Positions 56,096-64,000 of a stretch of 64,000 nucleotides of DNA are shown one piece after another. This stretch comes from Lysobacter sp. FW306-1B-D06B. GTDB taxonomy: Bacteria; Pseudomonadota; Gammaproteobacteria; Xanthomonadales; Xanthomonadaceae. The translations under genes were made by a program, and so were the position numbers. The notes under the pieces were generated by a model. It was not told where the DNA came from. It saw nothing but the letters and a program-made list of their open reading frames with translations, and made no database searches. The DNA is taken from NCBI RefSeq assembly GCF_038446665.1, contig NZ_CP151802.1:3658001-3722000 (forward strand). Direction: 5' to 3'. The first letter of the stretch is position 1, and every line of letters starts with the position of its first letter.

Positions 56096-57451
56096 TCAGC
56101 GACGGCGACCGCCGCCGCGCGATGGCGGTCGTGCGGGACGCGAAACGGGACGACTGCCGCCGCCGCGCGAACTCGAAGGACGCTGCGATGCGGAATAGCT
56201 GCCGTGCCCGCGATTGGACGTGGCGCGCGACTGGCCCGGATCGCGCGCGCCCGCGAAGGCGTTGTTGCCCTGATGTGCGCCGGCGTTGCGTTCACGGGCG
56301 CCCTGCCTGGCCTGGTTGTTGGACACCGACGGCGATCCTGCGCGCGTGTCGCGCGTTCCGGCCTGCTGTCGCGATCCTGGCTGGCGCTCGAACTCGCGCG
56401 AAGCCTGTCCCGCGCGTTCGCGTGCTTCGCGATTGCTCGCCGCGGGCGCCTCGAAGCCGCGCTGCTCCAGCGATTGCCGCGCGCGATCGCGATCCGCGGT
56501 ACGCGCCTGGTCGCGACCACGGTAGCCATCGCGCTGGCCTGCGCCGTCGAGCTGGCGGCCGAACTGCTCGCGACTGGCGCGATCGCGATACGGCACGCCA
56601 TCGCGATTGGCGGCGTCATGGCGCCATGTGTTCTCGTTGCGATTGATCTGGCGATTGGAGTTGATGTTGTTGTAGCGGTCCACGTCGATGTCGATATCGC
56701 TGTGGCCCCAGTCGAGGTCGCCCCACAGCGCGCCGCCGATGGCCACGCCCACGCCGAAGCTGAAGAGCGCCGCGCCGGGGTAGTAGTACGCCGGCGGCGG
56801 GTAGTAGTACGGCGGATACGACGGATACGCCCAGCTCCCGTAGACCACGCTGGGGTTGTAGCTGGGGACGTAGACGACCTCCGGGTTCGCCGGTTCGATG
56901 ACGATGGTCTGCTGCGCCGCGCCCGTCGTTCCCGATGGCGCGGGCTGCGTTGTGACCTTCTGCTGCTCGGTCGACTTGAGGTTGCCTGCCGCTTCGGCCT
57001 GCCTGCGCAGTCGCTGCACGGATTCCATCACCGCATCGGGTTGCGCAAGGAACGCGTCGCCCATTCGCTGCACCCACGACGGATCCTGCCCCAGCACGGC
57101 AAGCAGCTGCGGGAACGCGACGAGCGATTGCACGCTCGGATCCCAGGGCTGGTTCGCAACCTGCTTCACCGCCTCCTCGCCCTTGGCATCCTTGTGCGCC
57201 TTCGACCATGCCACCGCATCGGCGACATCGCCCGGATAGGTCGACGCCATCAACACCTGCGCGAGCAGCGAGTCCGGATACAGCGCCACCGGCGCCATCA
57301 TCTGGTCGAGTTCTTCACGGCTGAACGCCTGGGCGCCCGCGTCGCTTGCGGACGCCGGCGGCGACGTGCCCTGCGCGTTGGCCTGGCCCGTCGCGATGGC
57401 GCTGCCGGTCAGCAGCGCCATCGCCAGCAGCGCGGATGCGCGGATACGCAT
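56096..57451 (-). CDS. DUF3300-family exported protein
   Basis: A 451-residue protein with a signal peptide (IRASALLAMALLTGSAIATG). The DUF3300 domain (about 40-190) shows REELDQMMAPVALYPDSLLAQVLMASTYP, AWSKAHKDAKGEEAVKQVANQPWDPSVQSLVAFPQLL and GDAFLAQPDAVMESVQRLR. A Tyr/Pro-rich section (PPPAYYYPGAAL) and a long Gln/Arg/Gly/Ser low-complexity tail follow. It is 12 bases upstream of DUF2950 and 27 downstream of the OmpA-family gene. DUF3300 and DUF2950 genes frequently occur together; function unknown. Confidence 0.92.
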   Translation of the reverse strand: MRIRASALLAMALLTGSAIATGQANAQGTSPPASASDAGAQAFSREELDQMMAPVALYPDSLLAQVLMASTYPGDVADAVAWSKAHKDAKGEEAVKQVANQPWDPSVQSLVAFPQLLAVLGQDPSWVQRMGDAFLAQPDAVMESVQRLRRQAEAAGNLKSTEQQKVTTQPAPSGTTGAAQQTIVIEPANPEVVYVPSYNPSVVYGSWAYPSYPPYYYPPPAYYYPGAALFSFGVGVAIGGALWGDLDWGHSDIDIDVDRYNNINSNRQINRNENTWRHDAANRDGVPYRDRASREQFGRQLDGAGQRDGYRGRDQARTADRDRARQSLEQRGFEAPAASNREARERAGQASREFERQPGSRQQAGTRDTRAGSPSVSNNQARQGARERNAGAHQGNNAFAGARDPGQSRATSNRGHGSYSASQRPSSSRGGGSRPVSRPARPPSRGGGRRR

Positions 57452-57478
57452 GCGGCTTCTCCCGTCGTGCCGGCCGGA

Positions 57479-58243
57479 TTACTTGGCGCCGGCCTGCACG
57501 CCCTTGTCGACGACCAGCTTCACGACCACCTTTCTCGCGCTGGCATTGCTACCGGCACCGGCGTCGCTCGCCACGCCCATGCCATCGCCGGCGCGCACGC
57601 GTCCGGGCGCCAACCCTGCGTTCTGCTGGAGATAGTTGGACACCGCATCGGCGCGCCGCGAGCTCAGTCGCTGATTCGCCGCGGCATTGCCGGTGGAATC
57701 GGTGAAGCCCTGCAAGACGACCTGGTAGTTCTTCGTGTCCTTCGCCTTCGCGGCGAGGGCATCGAGGTCGGACTTGCCCTTGGAGGAAATGGACGCGCTG
57801 CCGGAGTCGAACAGCACTTCCACCGTGTCCAGTGCCTCATAGGTTCCGAAATCGTCCATGCGCGCCGTCGTCGGCGCAAGGCCGGCCTGGACCTGCTGCG
57901 CGGTGCGCATGTCTTCGGACTTGAACGAAATCTCGGTCGCGTTGAATCCGCTGCCTGCGGCCACGACGTCGGCGGTGATCGGAAGCCCGGGGATCAGCGC
58001 GCTCTGCTCGGCCTTCTCGTGAATGACACCGGTCAGGCCCTTGGTCCGCTTGTAGCGCGTGTCCGGCGCGACGGTGATCGTCTGCTCGACGTTGTTCTGG
58101 TCCTTGACGGTGATCGTGCTGCCCTGCACAGCGGTAATGAGGCCCTTGATCTTGCTCTTGTCACCATCGGCCGCGAACGCCGTCGACAGACTCGACAAGA
58201 CCAATACGCTGACAAGCGCGAAATGCTTCGGCGATGCGTTCAT
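57479..58243 (-). CDS. OmpA-family protein with N-terminal DUF5666-like domain
   Basis: A 254-residue protein with a signal peptide (HFALVSVLVLSSLSTAFA). Residues about 27-120 form a small beta-rich domain, KGLITAVQGSTITVKDQNNVEQTITVAPDTRYK, of DUF5666 type. The C-terminal OmpA peptidoglycan-binding domain (about 140-250) has VEVLFDSGSASISSKGKSDL, GFTDSTGNAAANQRLSSRRADAV and the Asp/Arg residues used to bind diaminopimelate. It probably links to the cell wall. It follows the histidine kinase after 271 bases and precedes DUF3300 closely. Confidence 0.9.
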   Translation of the reverse strand: MNASPKHFALVSVLVLSSLSTAFAADGDKSKIKGLITAVQGSTITVKDQNNVEQTITVAPDTRYKRTKGLTGVIHEKAEQSALIPGLPITADVVAAGSGFNATEISFKSEDMRTAQQVQAGLAPTTARMDDFGTYEALDTVEVLFDSGSASISSKGKSDLDALAAKAKDTKNYQVVLQGFTDSTGNAAANQRLSSRRADAVSNYLQQNAGLAPGRVRAGDGMGVASDAGAGSNASARKVVVKLVVDKGVQAGAK

Positions 58244-58514
58244 GGCGATGATCTCGATATGGATGGGCCGCTGGATCGCGGACCGTGGCGTGCGGACCTG
58301 CGTGTGCGCGGCCATGCGTGCATGCATCGCACGGGGATCCGTCCGGATTGGCGGGTCGAATCTAGGCCCGCGGATTTCCGCCCGCCATTGGCCCTTGGCC
58401 CAATCCCGGTTTCGCGCCGCGGAACGCTTCACTTCGCCAAGATCCGTGCCGTACACAGACCGTTGATCGCCATACGAGCGCCGTGACGATGGACGGCGAC
58501 ACGCGCGATCGAGA

Positions 58515-60011
58515 TCACGGCCGTCGCCTGGCACTGCTCACCGGAAGGTCGAAATGAAACCCCACGCCGCGTGCCGGCGCATTGTTCTGCGCCCATAGCC
58601 GGCCCAGATGCGAGGCGGCAATCGTGCGGCAGATGGCCAGGCCCAGGCCGAGGCCGTTCAGTTTGGTGGTCTGGAACGGCTCGAAGATGCGTTCCAGATC
58701 CGCCTCCGGTATTCCCGGGCCTTCATCCGACACCGTTACCCTCACCCATCCGTCGGTGACTTGCGAACGGATCGTCATGCGCCTTGATTCGGCGGCGAGC
58801 AGGGCGTCGCACGCGTTGAAGATCAGGTTCAGCACCACCTGCTCGATCTGCACGCGATCCGCGGTCACCGGCGGCAGCGCCACGGCCAGGTCCGTGATCA
58901 CGGTGATGCCGCGACTTCGCAGGTCGTGGTCCATCAGGCGCAGGCTCTCGCGAAGCACATCGTTCACATCGATGTCCGCCCGGCTCTCCGGTTCCTTGCG
59001 CAGCAGCGAGCGCAGGCGTCGGATGATTTCTCCGGCACGGCGGTCATCGGCCACGATGTCGCCGAGCACTTCGCGGACTTCGGTCAGGCCCTCGGGATTG
59101 CGTTGCAGCATGCGCTGCGCGGCCTGCGCATTGCTGAGGATGGCGGCCAGCGGCTGGTTGAGTTCGTGCGCGAGCGAGCCGGACAATTCGCCCAGCATCG
59201 TCACGCGGGACAGATGAGCGACCTCCTCGCGACGCTGCGCGAGTTCGGCGATGCTCTTCAGGCGGACCAGTTCGCTGTTGCGCAACTCGACGGCCAGACG
59301 GTTCGACTCGAACAGGTTCGTCGTGAGCTGATAGCTCATCGCGACGATCACGAACAGGAAGCTGGCGCTGCCGATGAAGGGCGTCTTGATGGCGTTGAGC
59401 GTCATCAGGATCGCCGCCGTCATCATCAGACCGATGAAGAGCAGCCAGCCACCGCAGATGATGATGGCGTGGCGTCGCTCCGCGGCGCTGCCGGAACGCA
59501 GCGCCGAGGTAAGGACCAGGAATACATAGAGGGCCAGCAGGAGATTGCCGGCCTGCGCGACCAGTACCCAGGGGTTGGGCGATCCGATCGGGTATGAGAC
59601 GACCACGCCACCCGCCCATTCGACCCGCCCCACCGCGGCGATCGACGCGAAGTTCAGGTTCGCGCCGGTCGTGAAGTTCAACGCCAGCGCGGCCATGCGC
59701 AGCGCAACCGCCGCGATCGCCAAGGCAAGGTACTTCGGCCCGAACGACAGGTGGACGAAGGTCACCAGCGACACGACCAACGCCGCGATCGGCACGTGCA
59801 TCCATCGCAGCAGGCCCGCCAGTTCCGACGGAGTCCGCGCGTGGATGGCCTGCAGCTCCAGCAGGCAGAGGATGGCCAGCGAGATGGCGGCCACCGCGAA
59901 TGCCAGGTGCTGCGGCATCGAACGCTGGCGCGCCCAGATCAGTGCATGGATCAGACCCAACGTCAGGCTGGCCGATGCCAGCATGGGCCAGACGACCTGC
60001 ACCCATGACAT
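58515..60011 (-). CDS. membrane sensor histidine kinase without adjacent response regulator
   Basis: A 498-residue kinase. Six to seven membrane helices fill residues 1-228, with no extracytoplasmic domain. A short coiled coil leads to the dimerisation domain: His282 in SGSLAHELNQPLAAILSNAQ, of the FixL/NtrB-like HELNQPL class. The ATPase part has VVLNLIFNACDALLA (N box), VSDEGPGIPEADLERIFEPF and TTKLNGLGLGLAICRTI. No response regulator gene is next to it. The genes that follow code for OmpA-, DUF3300- and DUF2950-type envelope proteins, and a perfect palindrome lies about 95-110 bases upstream of its start. Confidence 0.92.
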   Translation of the reverse strand: MSWVQVVWPMLASASLTLGLIHALIWARQRSMPQHLAFAVAAISLAILCLLELQAIHARTPSELAGLLRWMHVPIAALVVSLVTFVHLSFGPKYLALAIAAVALRMAALALNFTTGANLNFASIAAVGRVEWAGGVVVSYPIGSPNPWVLVAQAGNLLLALYVFLVLTSALRSGSAAERRHAIIICGGWLLFIGLMMTAAILMTLNAIKTPFIGSASFLFVIVAMSYQLTTNLFESNRLAVELRNSELVRLKSIAELAQRREEVAHLSRVTMLGELSGSLAHELNQPLAAILSNAQAAQRMLQRNPEGLTEVREVLGDIVADDRRAGEIIRRLRSLLRKEPESRADIDVNDVLRESLRLMDHDLRSRGITVITDLAVALPPVTADRVQIEQVVLNLIFNACDALLAAESRRMTIRSQVTDGWVRVTVSDEGPGIPEADLERIFEPFQTTKLNGLGLGLAICRTIAASHLGRLWAQNNAPARGVGFHFDLPVSSARRRP

Positions 60012-60323
60012 GACCGGCCTGCCCCCGTATGCGCCGAACCCTAGGCAGACAACGGGGCCTCATCTGCACGTCGGCCAACGACAGCGCGCGCTCCGAAGAG
60101 CCAACGTAGGAAATTTCCTACCCCAGCAAGCGCGATTACCCGATGGAAGACCCATCCCGAAAAGGCAGATCCTGAGCACCGCCCCGGCAGCCCGGCCATG
60201 CGCAAGCAAGGATGCTGCTCAGCAATGGATAAGGCCGTCACCGTGAGCAGGTGAGCCAGCTGGGCCGGGGCGCTTTTTCTTCTGGGTCAGGCGTTCACGG
60301 GCATTTCCGGGAGGGTTCCAACG
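60012..60323. other. 312-base upstream region of the orphan kinase
   Basis: It contains the palindrome at 60106-60121 and presumably divergent promoters for the kinase and the small gene at 60324. No gene seen. Confidence 0.6.
60106..60121. promoter_or_regulatory. perfect 16-bp palindrome, candidate operator
   Basis: GTAGGAAATTTCCTAC, a perfect inverted repeat, A/T-rich at its centre in a GC-rich region, about 95-110 bases upstream of the orphan histidine kinase. The dyad shape suits a dimeric helix-turn-helix protein such as a LuxR/FixJ-type response regulator. The binding protein is unknown. Confidence 0.55.
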
Positions 60324-60506
60324 GTGGCAACGACTCACGCCGACGCCTCCCCGCGAACCCCCTACGCATCGCCGGCCGGCAGCCGTCCAGTCGACTTCCG
60401 CCGCAAGCGTGCGCGCCGCGCCGCGTTGCGGCATCTGTTCGTCTGGAGCGCCGTGGCAGCGCTGGCGCTGATCGCGCAGGTCGTGGCGCCAGCCGCGGCA
60501 ACCTGA
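60324..60506 (+). CDS. small single-pass membrane protein
   Basis: A 60-residue frame with a GTG start and GGGAGGG about nine bases upstream. The first half is polar and basic (DFRRKRARRAALRH) and the second is one hydrophobic helix (LFVWSAVAALALIAQVVAP). A basic flank before the helix suggests a cytoplasmic N-terminus. No homolog recognised; the gene call rests on the ribosome site and topology. Confidence 0.5.
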   Translation: MATTHADASPRTPYASPAGSRPVDFRRKRARRAALRHLFVWSAVAALALIAQVVAPAAAT

Positions 60507-60613
60507 CCCGCCCGCGCGGCATTTCCCTACATCCCCTAGCGCCCGCCGGAGTTAGCTGCTGGGCGCACCGTGCGCCGTAGTATGCTCGCCGTCCCATCAG
60601 ACGGAGCGGCGGC

Positions 60614-61099
60614 ATGAAGGCGATGCACTGGACACGTTGGACGGCCCTGGCGCTGGTCGCGCTGCTGATGGCGGGGTGTTCCAGCGGGCCGGTGCGACGG
60701 GTGTCGGAGCCTTCCGCCCGCATCCAGCAACTTACCGTCCGCGCCGATGGCAGCTGGTCGGCTGAACTGCGCATCGAGAACTTCAGCAGCATCCCGATGC
60801 GGTTCGAAACCGTCGACCTGGCGGTCAAGATCGCCGATGACGAAGCCGGCCGCCTGCGCGCGCAGCCCAACCTGACCATCGGCCCGGAATCGGCCGATGT
60901 CATCACCGTGACCGTCATGCCCGACGCCGCCGGCAAGCTCGCCGCCGCCGATGCGCTGGCGTCGGGTCGCAGCCTCGCCTACTCCCTCAACGGCCGCATC
61001 GACGCCACGCCCGACGAGGGCAAGCTGCGCAGCTTCGACATCGACCGCAACAACAACATGCTCAGCCCCGCGCCCGGCCTGCCCGGCGTGCTGCGCTGA
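60614..61099 (+). CDS. LEA14-like lipoprotein
   Basis: A 161-residue protein with a lipoprotein signal peptide (TRWTALALVALLMAGC, lipobox MAGC). The mature part reads like a single immunoglobulin-like LEA type 2 domain: IQQLTVRADGSWSAELRIENFSSIPMRFETVDLAVKIADDEAGRL, then LTIGPESADVITVTV. Such domains are often envelope-associated with no known catalytic role. It precedes the acyl-CoA dehydrogenase by 49 bases on the same strand. Confidence 0.75.
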   Translation: MKAMHWTRWTALALVALLMAGCSSGPVRRVSEPSARIQQLTVRADGSWSAELRIENFSSIPMRFETVDLAVKIADDEAGRLRAQPNLTIGPESADVITVTVMPDAAGKLAAADALASGRSLAYSLNGRIDATPDEGKLRSFDIDRNNNMLSPAPGLPGVLR

Positions 61100-61148
61100 C
61101 CCACCTCTTCATTCACGACCGCGCAACGCGCGTCTGCCCGGACTTTCC

Positions 61149-62933
61149 ATGAGCAGCTACAAGGCACCTCTCGACGACATCCGTTTCGCCCTCTTCGACG
61201 TCCTGGGCGCCGAAGGGCAGTTCCAGCGCCTGGGTTTCACCGATGCCACGCGCGACGTGCTCGATGCCGTGCTCGACGAGGCCGGGCGCTTCACCGAGAC
61301 CGTGCTCGCGCCGCTCAATCCGGTGGGTGATCGCGAGGGCTGCACGCTCGACCAGGCGACGGGGCGCGTGACCACGCCGGCGGGTTTCAAGCAGGCCTAT
61401 GCGCAGTTCGTCGAGGGTGGCTGGGCGGGGCTGACCTCGCCGGCCGAGTTCGGCGGACAGGGCTTGCCGCAGCTCGTCGGCGTGCCGCTGAAGGAAATGA
61501 TCGACGCCGCGAACCTGGCGTGGGGCAACTTCCCACTGCTTTCGCACGGCGCCGTCGAAGCGCTGCTGCATCACGGCGAGGCCTGGCAGCAGGAGGTGTT
61601 CCTCAAGCCGCTCGTCGACGGCCGCTGGACCGGCACGATGTGCCTGACCGAGCCGCACTGCGGCAGCGACCTGGGCCTGCTCAAGACGCGCGCCGAGCCC
61701 AACGGCGACGGCAGCTATTCGGTCACGGGCACCAAGATCTTCATCACCGCCGGCGAGCACGACTTCACCGACAACATCGTGCACCTGGTGCTGGCGCGAC
61801 TGCCCGACGCACCGGCCGGCAGCCGAGGCATCTCGCTGTTCCTGGTGCCGCGCGAACGCGTCGGCCGTGACGGCGCCACCGGCGCGCGCAACGAGGTGCG
61901 CTGCGGCAGCCTGGAACACAAGATGGGCATCCACGGCTCGGCGACCTGCGTGATGAACTTCGACGGCGCGCAGGGCTGGCTGGTGGGCGAGCCGCACAAG
62001 GGCCTGATGGCGATGTTCACCATGATGAACTCCGCGCGCCTGGGCGTCGGCCTGCAGGGACTGGGACTGTCCGAGCGTGCGTTGCAGAATGCGCTTCGCT
62101 ATTCGCGCGAGCGCCTGCAGATGCGCGCGCTGTCGGGCGCCAAGCGGCCCGACAAGCCGGCCGATCCGATCATCGTGCACCCCGACGTGCGCCGCATGCT
62201 GTTGACCTGCAAAGCGCTGATCGAAGGCGGCCGCCTGATGGGCTACGACGCGGCGCTGCAGGGCGACATTGCCGAACACGCCGCCGACGCGGGCGAACGC
62301 AAGCAGGCTGACGCCATCGCCGGCTTCCTCACGCCGATCGTCAAGGCGTGCCTGACCGAATGGGGCGTGGAGTGCACCTATCACGCGTTGCAGTGCTTCG
62401 GCGGCCACGGCTACATCGCCGAGCACGGCATGGAACAGCTCGCGCGCGATGCCCGCATCACCACGCTTTATGAGGGCACGACCGGCATCCAGGCCCTCGA
62501 CCTGCTCGGCCGCAAGATCCTGCAGATGCAGGGCGTGGGCCTGAAGGGTTTCCTGGCGCAGGTGACGGCCTTCTGCGAAGAGCATGCGAACGATGGCGCA
62601 CTGGCGGAGTTCATCGACCCGCTGCGCGAAAAGACGGCGCAGTGGCAGCAACTCACGCAGACGGCGACGGATCGCGCGTGCGAGAACCCGGACGAGATCG
62701 GCGCTGCGTCCTACGACTACCTGATGTATTCCGGCTACGTCGTCCTCGCCTACTGGTGGGCCCGCGCGGTGGTCGCGGCGGAAGGCTCGTCGCATCCGCA
62801 GGTGTTCAAGGCCGACAAGCGCGCGACGGCGCGCTTCTACTTCGCCCGCATCCTGCCGCGCACGCTCGCGCATGCAGCGGCCATGGAGAGTGGCGTGGCC
62901 GGTCTGCCCGAGCTTCCCATCGAAGCGGCATGA
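61149..62933 (+). CDS. acyl-CoA dehydrogenase with C-terminal extension
   Basis: A 594-residue FAD enzyme of the larger acyl-CoA dehydrogenase type that carries out the first step of beta-oxidation. Motifs: LAPLNPVGDREGC, MCLTEPHCGSDLGLLKTRAEP, FITAGEHDFTDNIVHLVLARL, HKMGIHGSATCVM, and the late FGGHGYIAEHGMEQLARDARITTLYEGTTGIQALDLLGRK, which contains the usual catalytic-Glu region. A further alpha-helical domain follows. The reading starts at ATG 61149. No other fatty-acid gene is nearby. Confidence 0.92.
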   Translation: MSSYKAPLDDIRFALFDVLGAEGQFQRLGFTDATRDVLDAVLDEAGRFTETVLAPLNPVGDREGCTLDQATGRVTTPAGFKQAYAQFVEGGWAGLTSPAEFGGQGLPQLVGVPLKEMIDAANLAWGNFPLLSHGAVEALLHHGEAWQQEVFLKPLVDGRWTGTMCLTEPHCGSDLGLLKTRAEPNGDGSYSVTGTKIFITAGEHDFTDNIVHLVLARLPDAPAGSRGISLFLVPRERVGRDGATGARNEVRCGSLEHKMGIHGSATCVMNFDGAQGWLVGEPHKGLMAMFTMMNSARLGVGLQGLGLSERALQNALRYSRERLQMRALSGAKRPDKPADPIIVHPDVRRMLLTCKALIEGGRLMGYDAALQGDIAEHAADAGERKQADAIAGFLTPIVKACLTEWGVECTYHALQCFGGHGYIAEHGMEQLARDARITTLYEGTTGIQALDLLGRKILQMQGVGLKGFLAQVTAFCEEHANDGALAEFIDPLREKTAQWQQLTQTATDRACENPDEIGAASYDYLMYSGYVVLAYWWARAVVAAEGSSHPQVFKADKRATARFYFARILPRTLAHAAAMESGVAGLPELPIEAA

Positions 62934-62941
62934 CCCGCACA

Positions 62942-62967
62942 GCCCGCGGATCGCATGGTCCGCGGGC
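62942..62967. terminator. hairpin after the acyl-CoA dehydrogenase gene
   Basis: Nine-base arms GCCCGCGGA (62942-62950) and TCCGCGGGC (62959-62967), loop TCGCATGG, eight bases after the stop. No T tract, so a moderate terminator call. Confidence 0.55.
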
Positions 62968-63013
62968 CTGAAGTACACAAAACGTAAACAATGGCGTATA
63001 AGCTGGTGTCCCG

Positions 63014-63676
63014 ATGGAGACCGATAGAGCGAAGCTACGCCTGGTCCGAACCGGAACCGATCTGGATCCGGCCCACCCCTCCTTCGCCCCGCGCGGCGCG
63101 ATCGACCGTCTCAATTCGGTTCGACTGCTATCACTGGACGCGCACGGGCGCGTACTCGACTGGATGAGCTGGCAGGACGCGACCTGCCTCTACGTGCGCG
63201 GTGCAGTCGCCTGGACACTGGGCGATCCGTGTTTGCAGGTGCACGGCGGCATCAGCCGGCACACCGGCGAGCAGAGCGTGATCGAACTGCATCCCATCGT
63301 GGCTGCGCGCAGCCATGCACGGACGCACGCGCTCGACCCCACCCCTGCCCTGACCAATGCCGCGTTGTTCGCACGCGACGGTTACCTGTGCCTGTACTGC
63401 GGCCACGACTTCAGCCGGCCGCATCTCACGCGCGACCACGTCATGCCCGTATCCAAGGGCGGTCGCGACATCTGGGAGAACGTGGTCGCGGCCTGCTTCC
63501 ACTGCAACTCGCGCAAGGGCAACCGCACGCCGCAGCAGGCCGGCATGCCGCTGCTGGCCGTGCCTTACCGGCCGAGCTGGGTCGAGCACCTGATCCTGTC
63601 CAACCGCAACATCCTCGCCGACCAGATGGCGTTCCTGCGCAGCCAGTTGCCGAAGAACGCGCGCGTGCAAGCGTGA
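63014..63676 (+). CDS. HNH endonuclease
   Basis: A 220-residue protein. The nuclease core is at about 120-180: LCLYCGHDF (first Cys pair), LTRDHVMPVSKGGRDIWENVVAACFHCNSRKGNRTP, with the H-N-H residues DHV..N..HC and the second Cys pair. The N-terminal part (RLLSLDAHGRVLDWMSWQDATCLYV) matches the common proteobacterial HNH relative of this length. No restriction or methylase partner is present. The physiological target is unknown. Confidence 0.9.
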   Translation: METDRAKLRLVRTGTDLDPAHPSFAPRGAIDRLNSVRLLSLDAHGRVLDWMSWQDATCLYVRGAVAWTLGDPCLQVHGGISRHTGEQSVIELHPIVAARSHARTHALDPTPALTNAALFARDGYLCLYCGHDFSRPHLTRDHVMPVSKGGRDIWENVVAACFHCNSRKGNRTPQQAGMPLLAVPYRPSWVEHLILSNRNILADQMAFLRSQLPKNARVQA

Positions 63677-63838
63677 ATGCGGCAGGGACGTGACGCGTAT
63701 CGCGGTTTTGCCGAATCCCGCTTCTCGCGCGCCTACTGCCTGACCTAAAACGCTCAGATGCGACGCTCTGCGCGCGTTGACGACCGAGAGGGCGTCCGCA
63801 ACACTCGCCATCCATTGCAAAAATACGACGGATTCTCG

Positions 63839-64000
63839 ATGCGCCTGACCCTCGGCCTGACCGGCATGGACCCGACGACGGAGTCCGCTCTGCAGGCGGC
63901 CTTCCAGTCCGCGAACGACCGTCTTGGCCGCGCCTGGCAGCTGGTCCCCGACGCCGATGCCGACTACGTCATCGTCGACATGGACAGCATGTACGGCCCG
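63839..64000 (+). CDS. partial gene, unrecognised N-terminus
   Basis: The first 54 codons of a gene that continues past the window. It reads MRLTLGLTGMDPTTESALQA then ADYVIVDMDSMYGP, which looks like the start of a cytoplasmic alpha/beta domain. No signal peptide. I cannot assign a function from so little. Confidence 0.6.
   Translation, partial: MRLTLGLTGMDPTTESALQAAFQSANDRLGRAWQLVPDADADYVIVDMDSMYGP

Noticed and set aside
62997..63002. TATAAG as the -10 of the HNH gene
   Set aside because: It would place initiation almost at the start codon and no -35 is seen, so it is too weak to list.

Overview
The window is chromosomal DNA of a high-GC gammaproteobacterium, most probably Lysobacter or a close relative (Xanthomonadaceae/Lysobacteraceae). 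The evidence is the dense G+C-rich coding, the gene neighbourhoods (queA-tgt-yajC-secD-secF, coaD/rsmD/ftsY, mutY-yggX), several small family proteins common in this group, and intergenic repeats typical of it (inverted GTCATCCC..GGGATGAC units and a GGTTACTTTTCTTTG hairpin). It is core genome with a few accessory patches. I see no CRISPR array, no intact insertion sequence and no rRNA. There is one tRNA gene, tRNA-Phe.

Layout. 1-7.6 kb: partial HemJ/CopD-like membrane gene, a methyltransferase, an intracellular PHB depolymerase, a PadR/sensor-domain pair, a histone-H1-like basic protein, an exported cyclophilin with a Lys/Ala tail, and SpeG. 7.7-16.2 kb: an RND efflux adaptor/permease pair, a LytS/LytTR-type two-component pair, a BrkB-family membrane protein and 3-methyladenine glycosylase. 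16.2-21.9 kb: a repeat-rich spacer, a GGDEF-EAL membrane protein coupled to a PhnD-like periplasmic binding protein, trmJ and suhB. 21.9-33 kb: membrane protein, monooxygenase-like protein, chemoreceptor, then the queA-tgt-yajC-secD-secF cluster on the minus strand.

33-51 kb: an Lrp/AsnC regulator divergent from a class III aminotransferase; a phytase-like lipoprotein divergent from a TonB-dependent receptor; a methyltransferase divergent from upp; an MBL hydrolase with a small membrane protein; ferredoxin-ggt; a lipoprotein; coaD, rsmD, ftsY; an AsmA-like gene overlapping mutY; yggX. 51.2-52.7 kb: tRNA-Phe followed by a lower-GC patch of unrecognised, partly broken genes, bounded by two copies of the same terminator hairpin. 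52.7-64 kb: glycine-zipper protein, epoxide hydrolase, a four-gene envelope cluster (orphan histidine kinase, OmpA-family, DUF3300, DUF2950), lipoprotein, acyl-CoA dehydrogenase, HNH endonuclease and a partial gene.

The least-explained groupings are the kinase/OmpA/DUF3300/DUF2950 cluster with a perfect 16-bp palindrome upstream, the PhnD-like protein coupled to a c-di-GMP enzyme without any ABC transporter, and the tRNA-Phe patch. All functions are read from sequence motifs and family memory; no database search was run.
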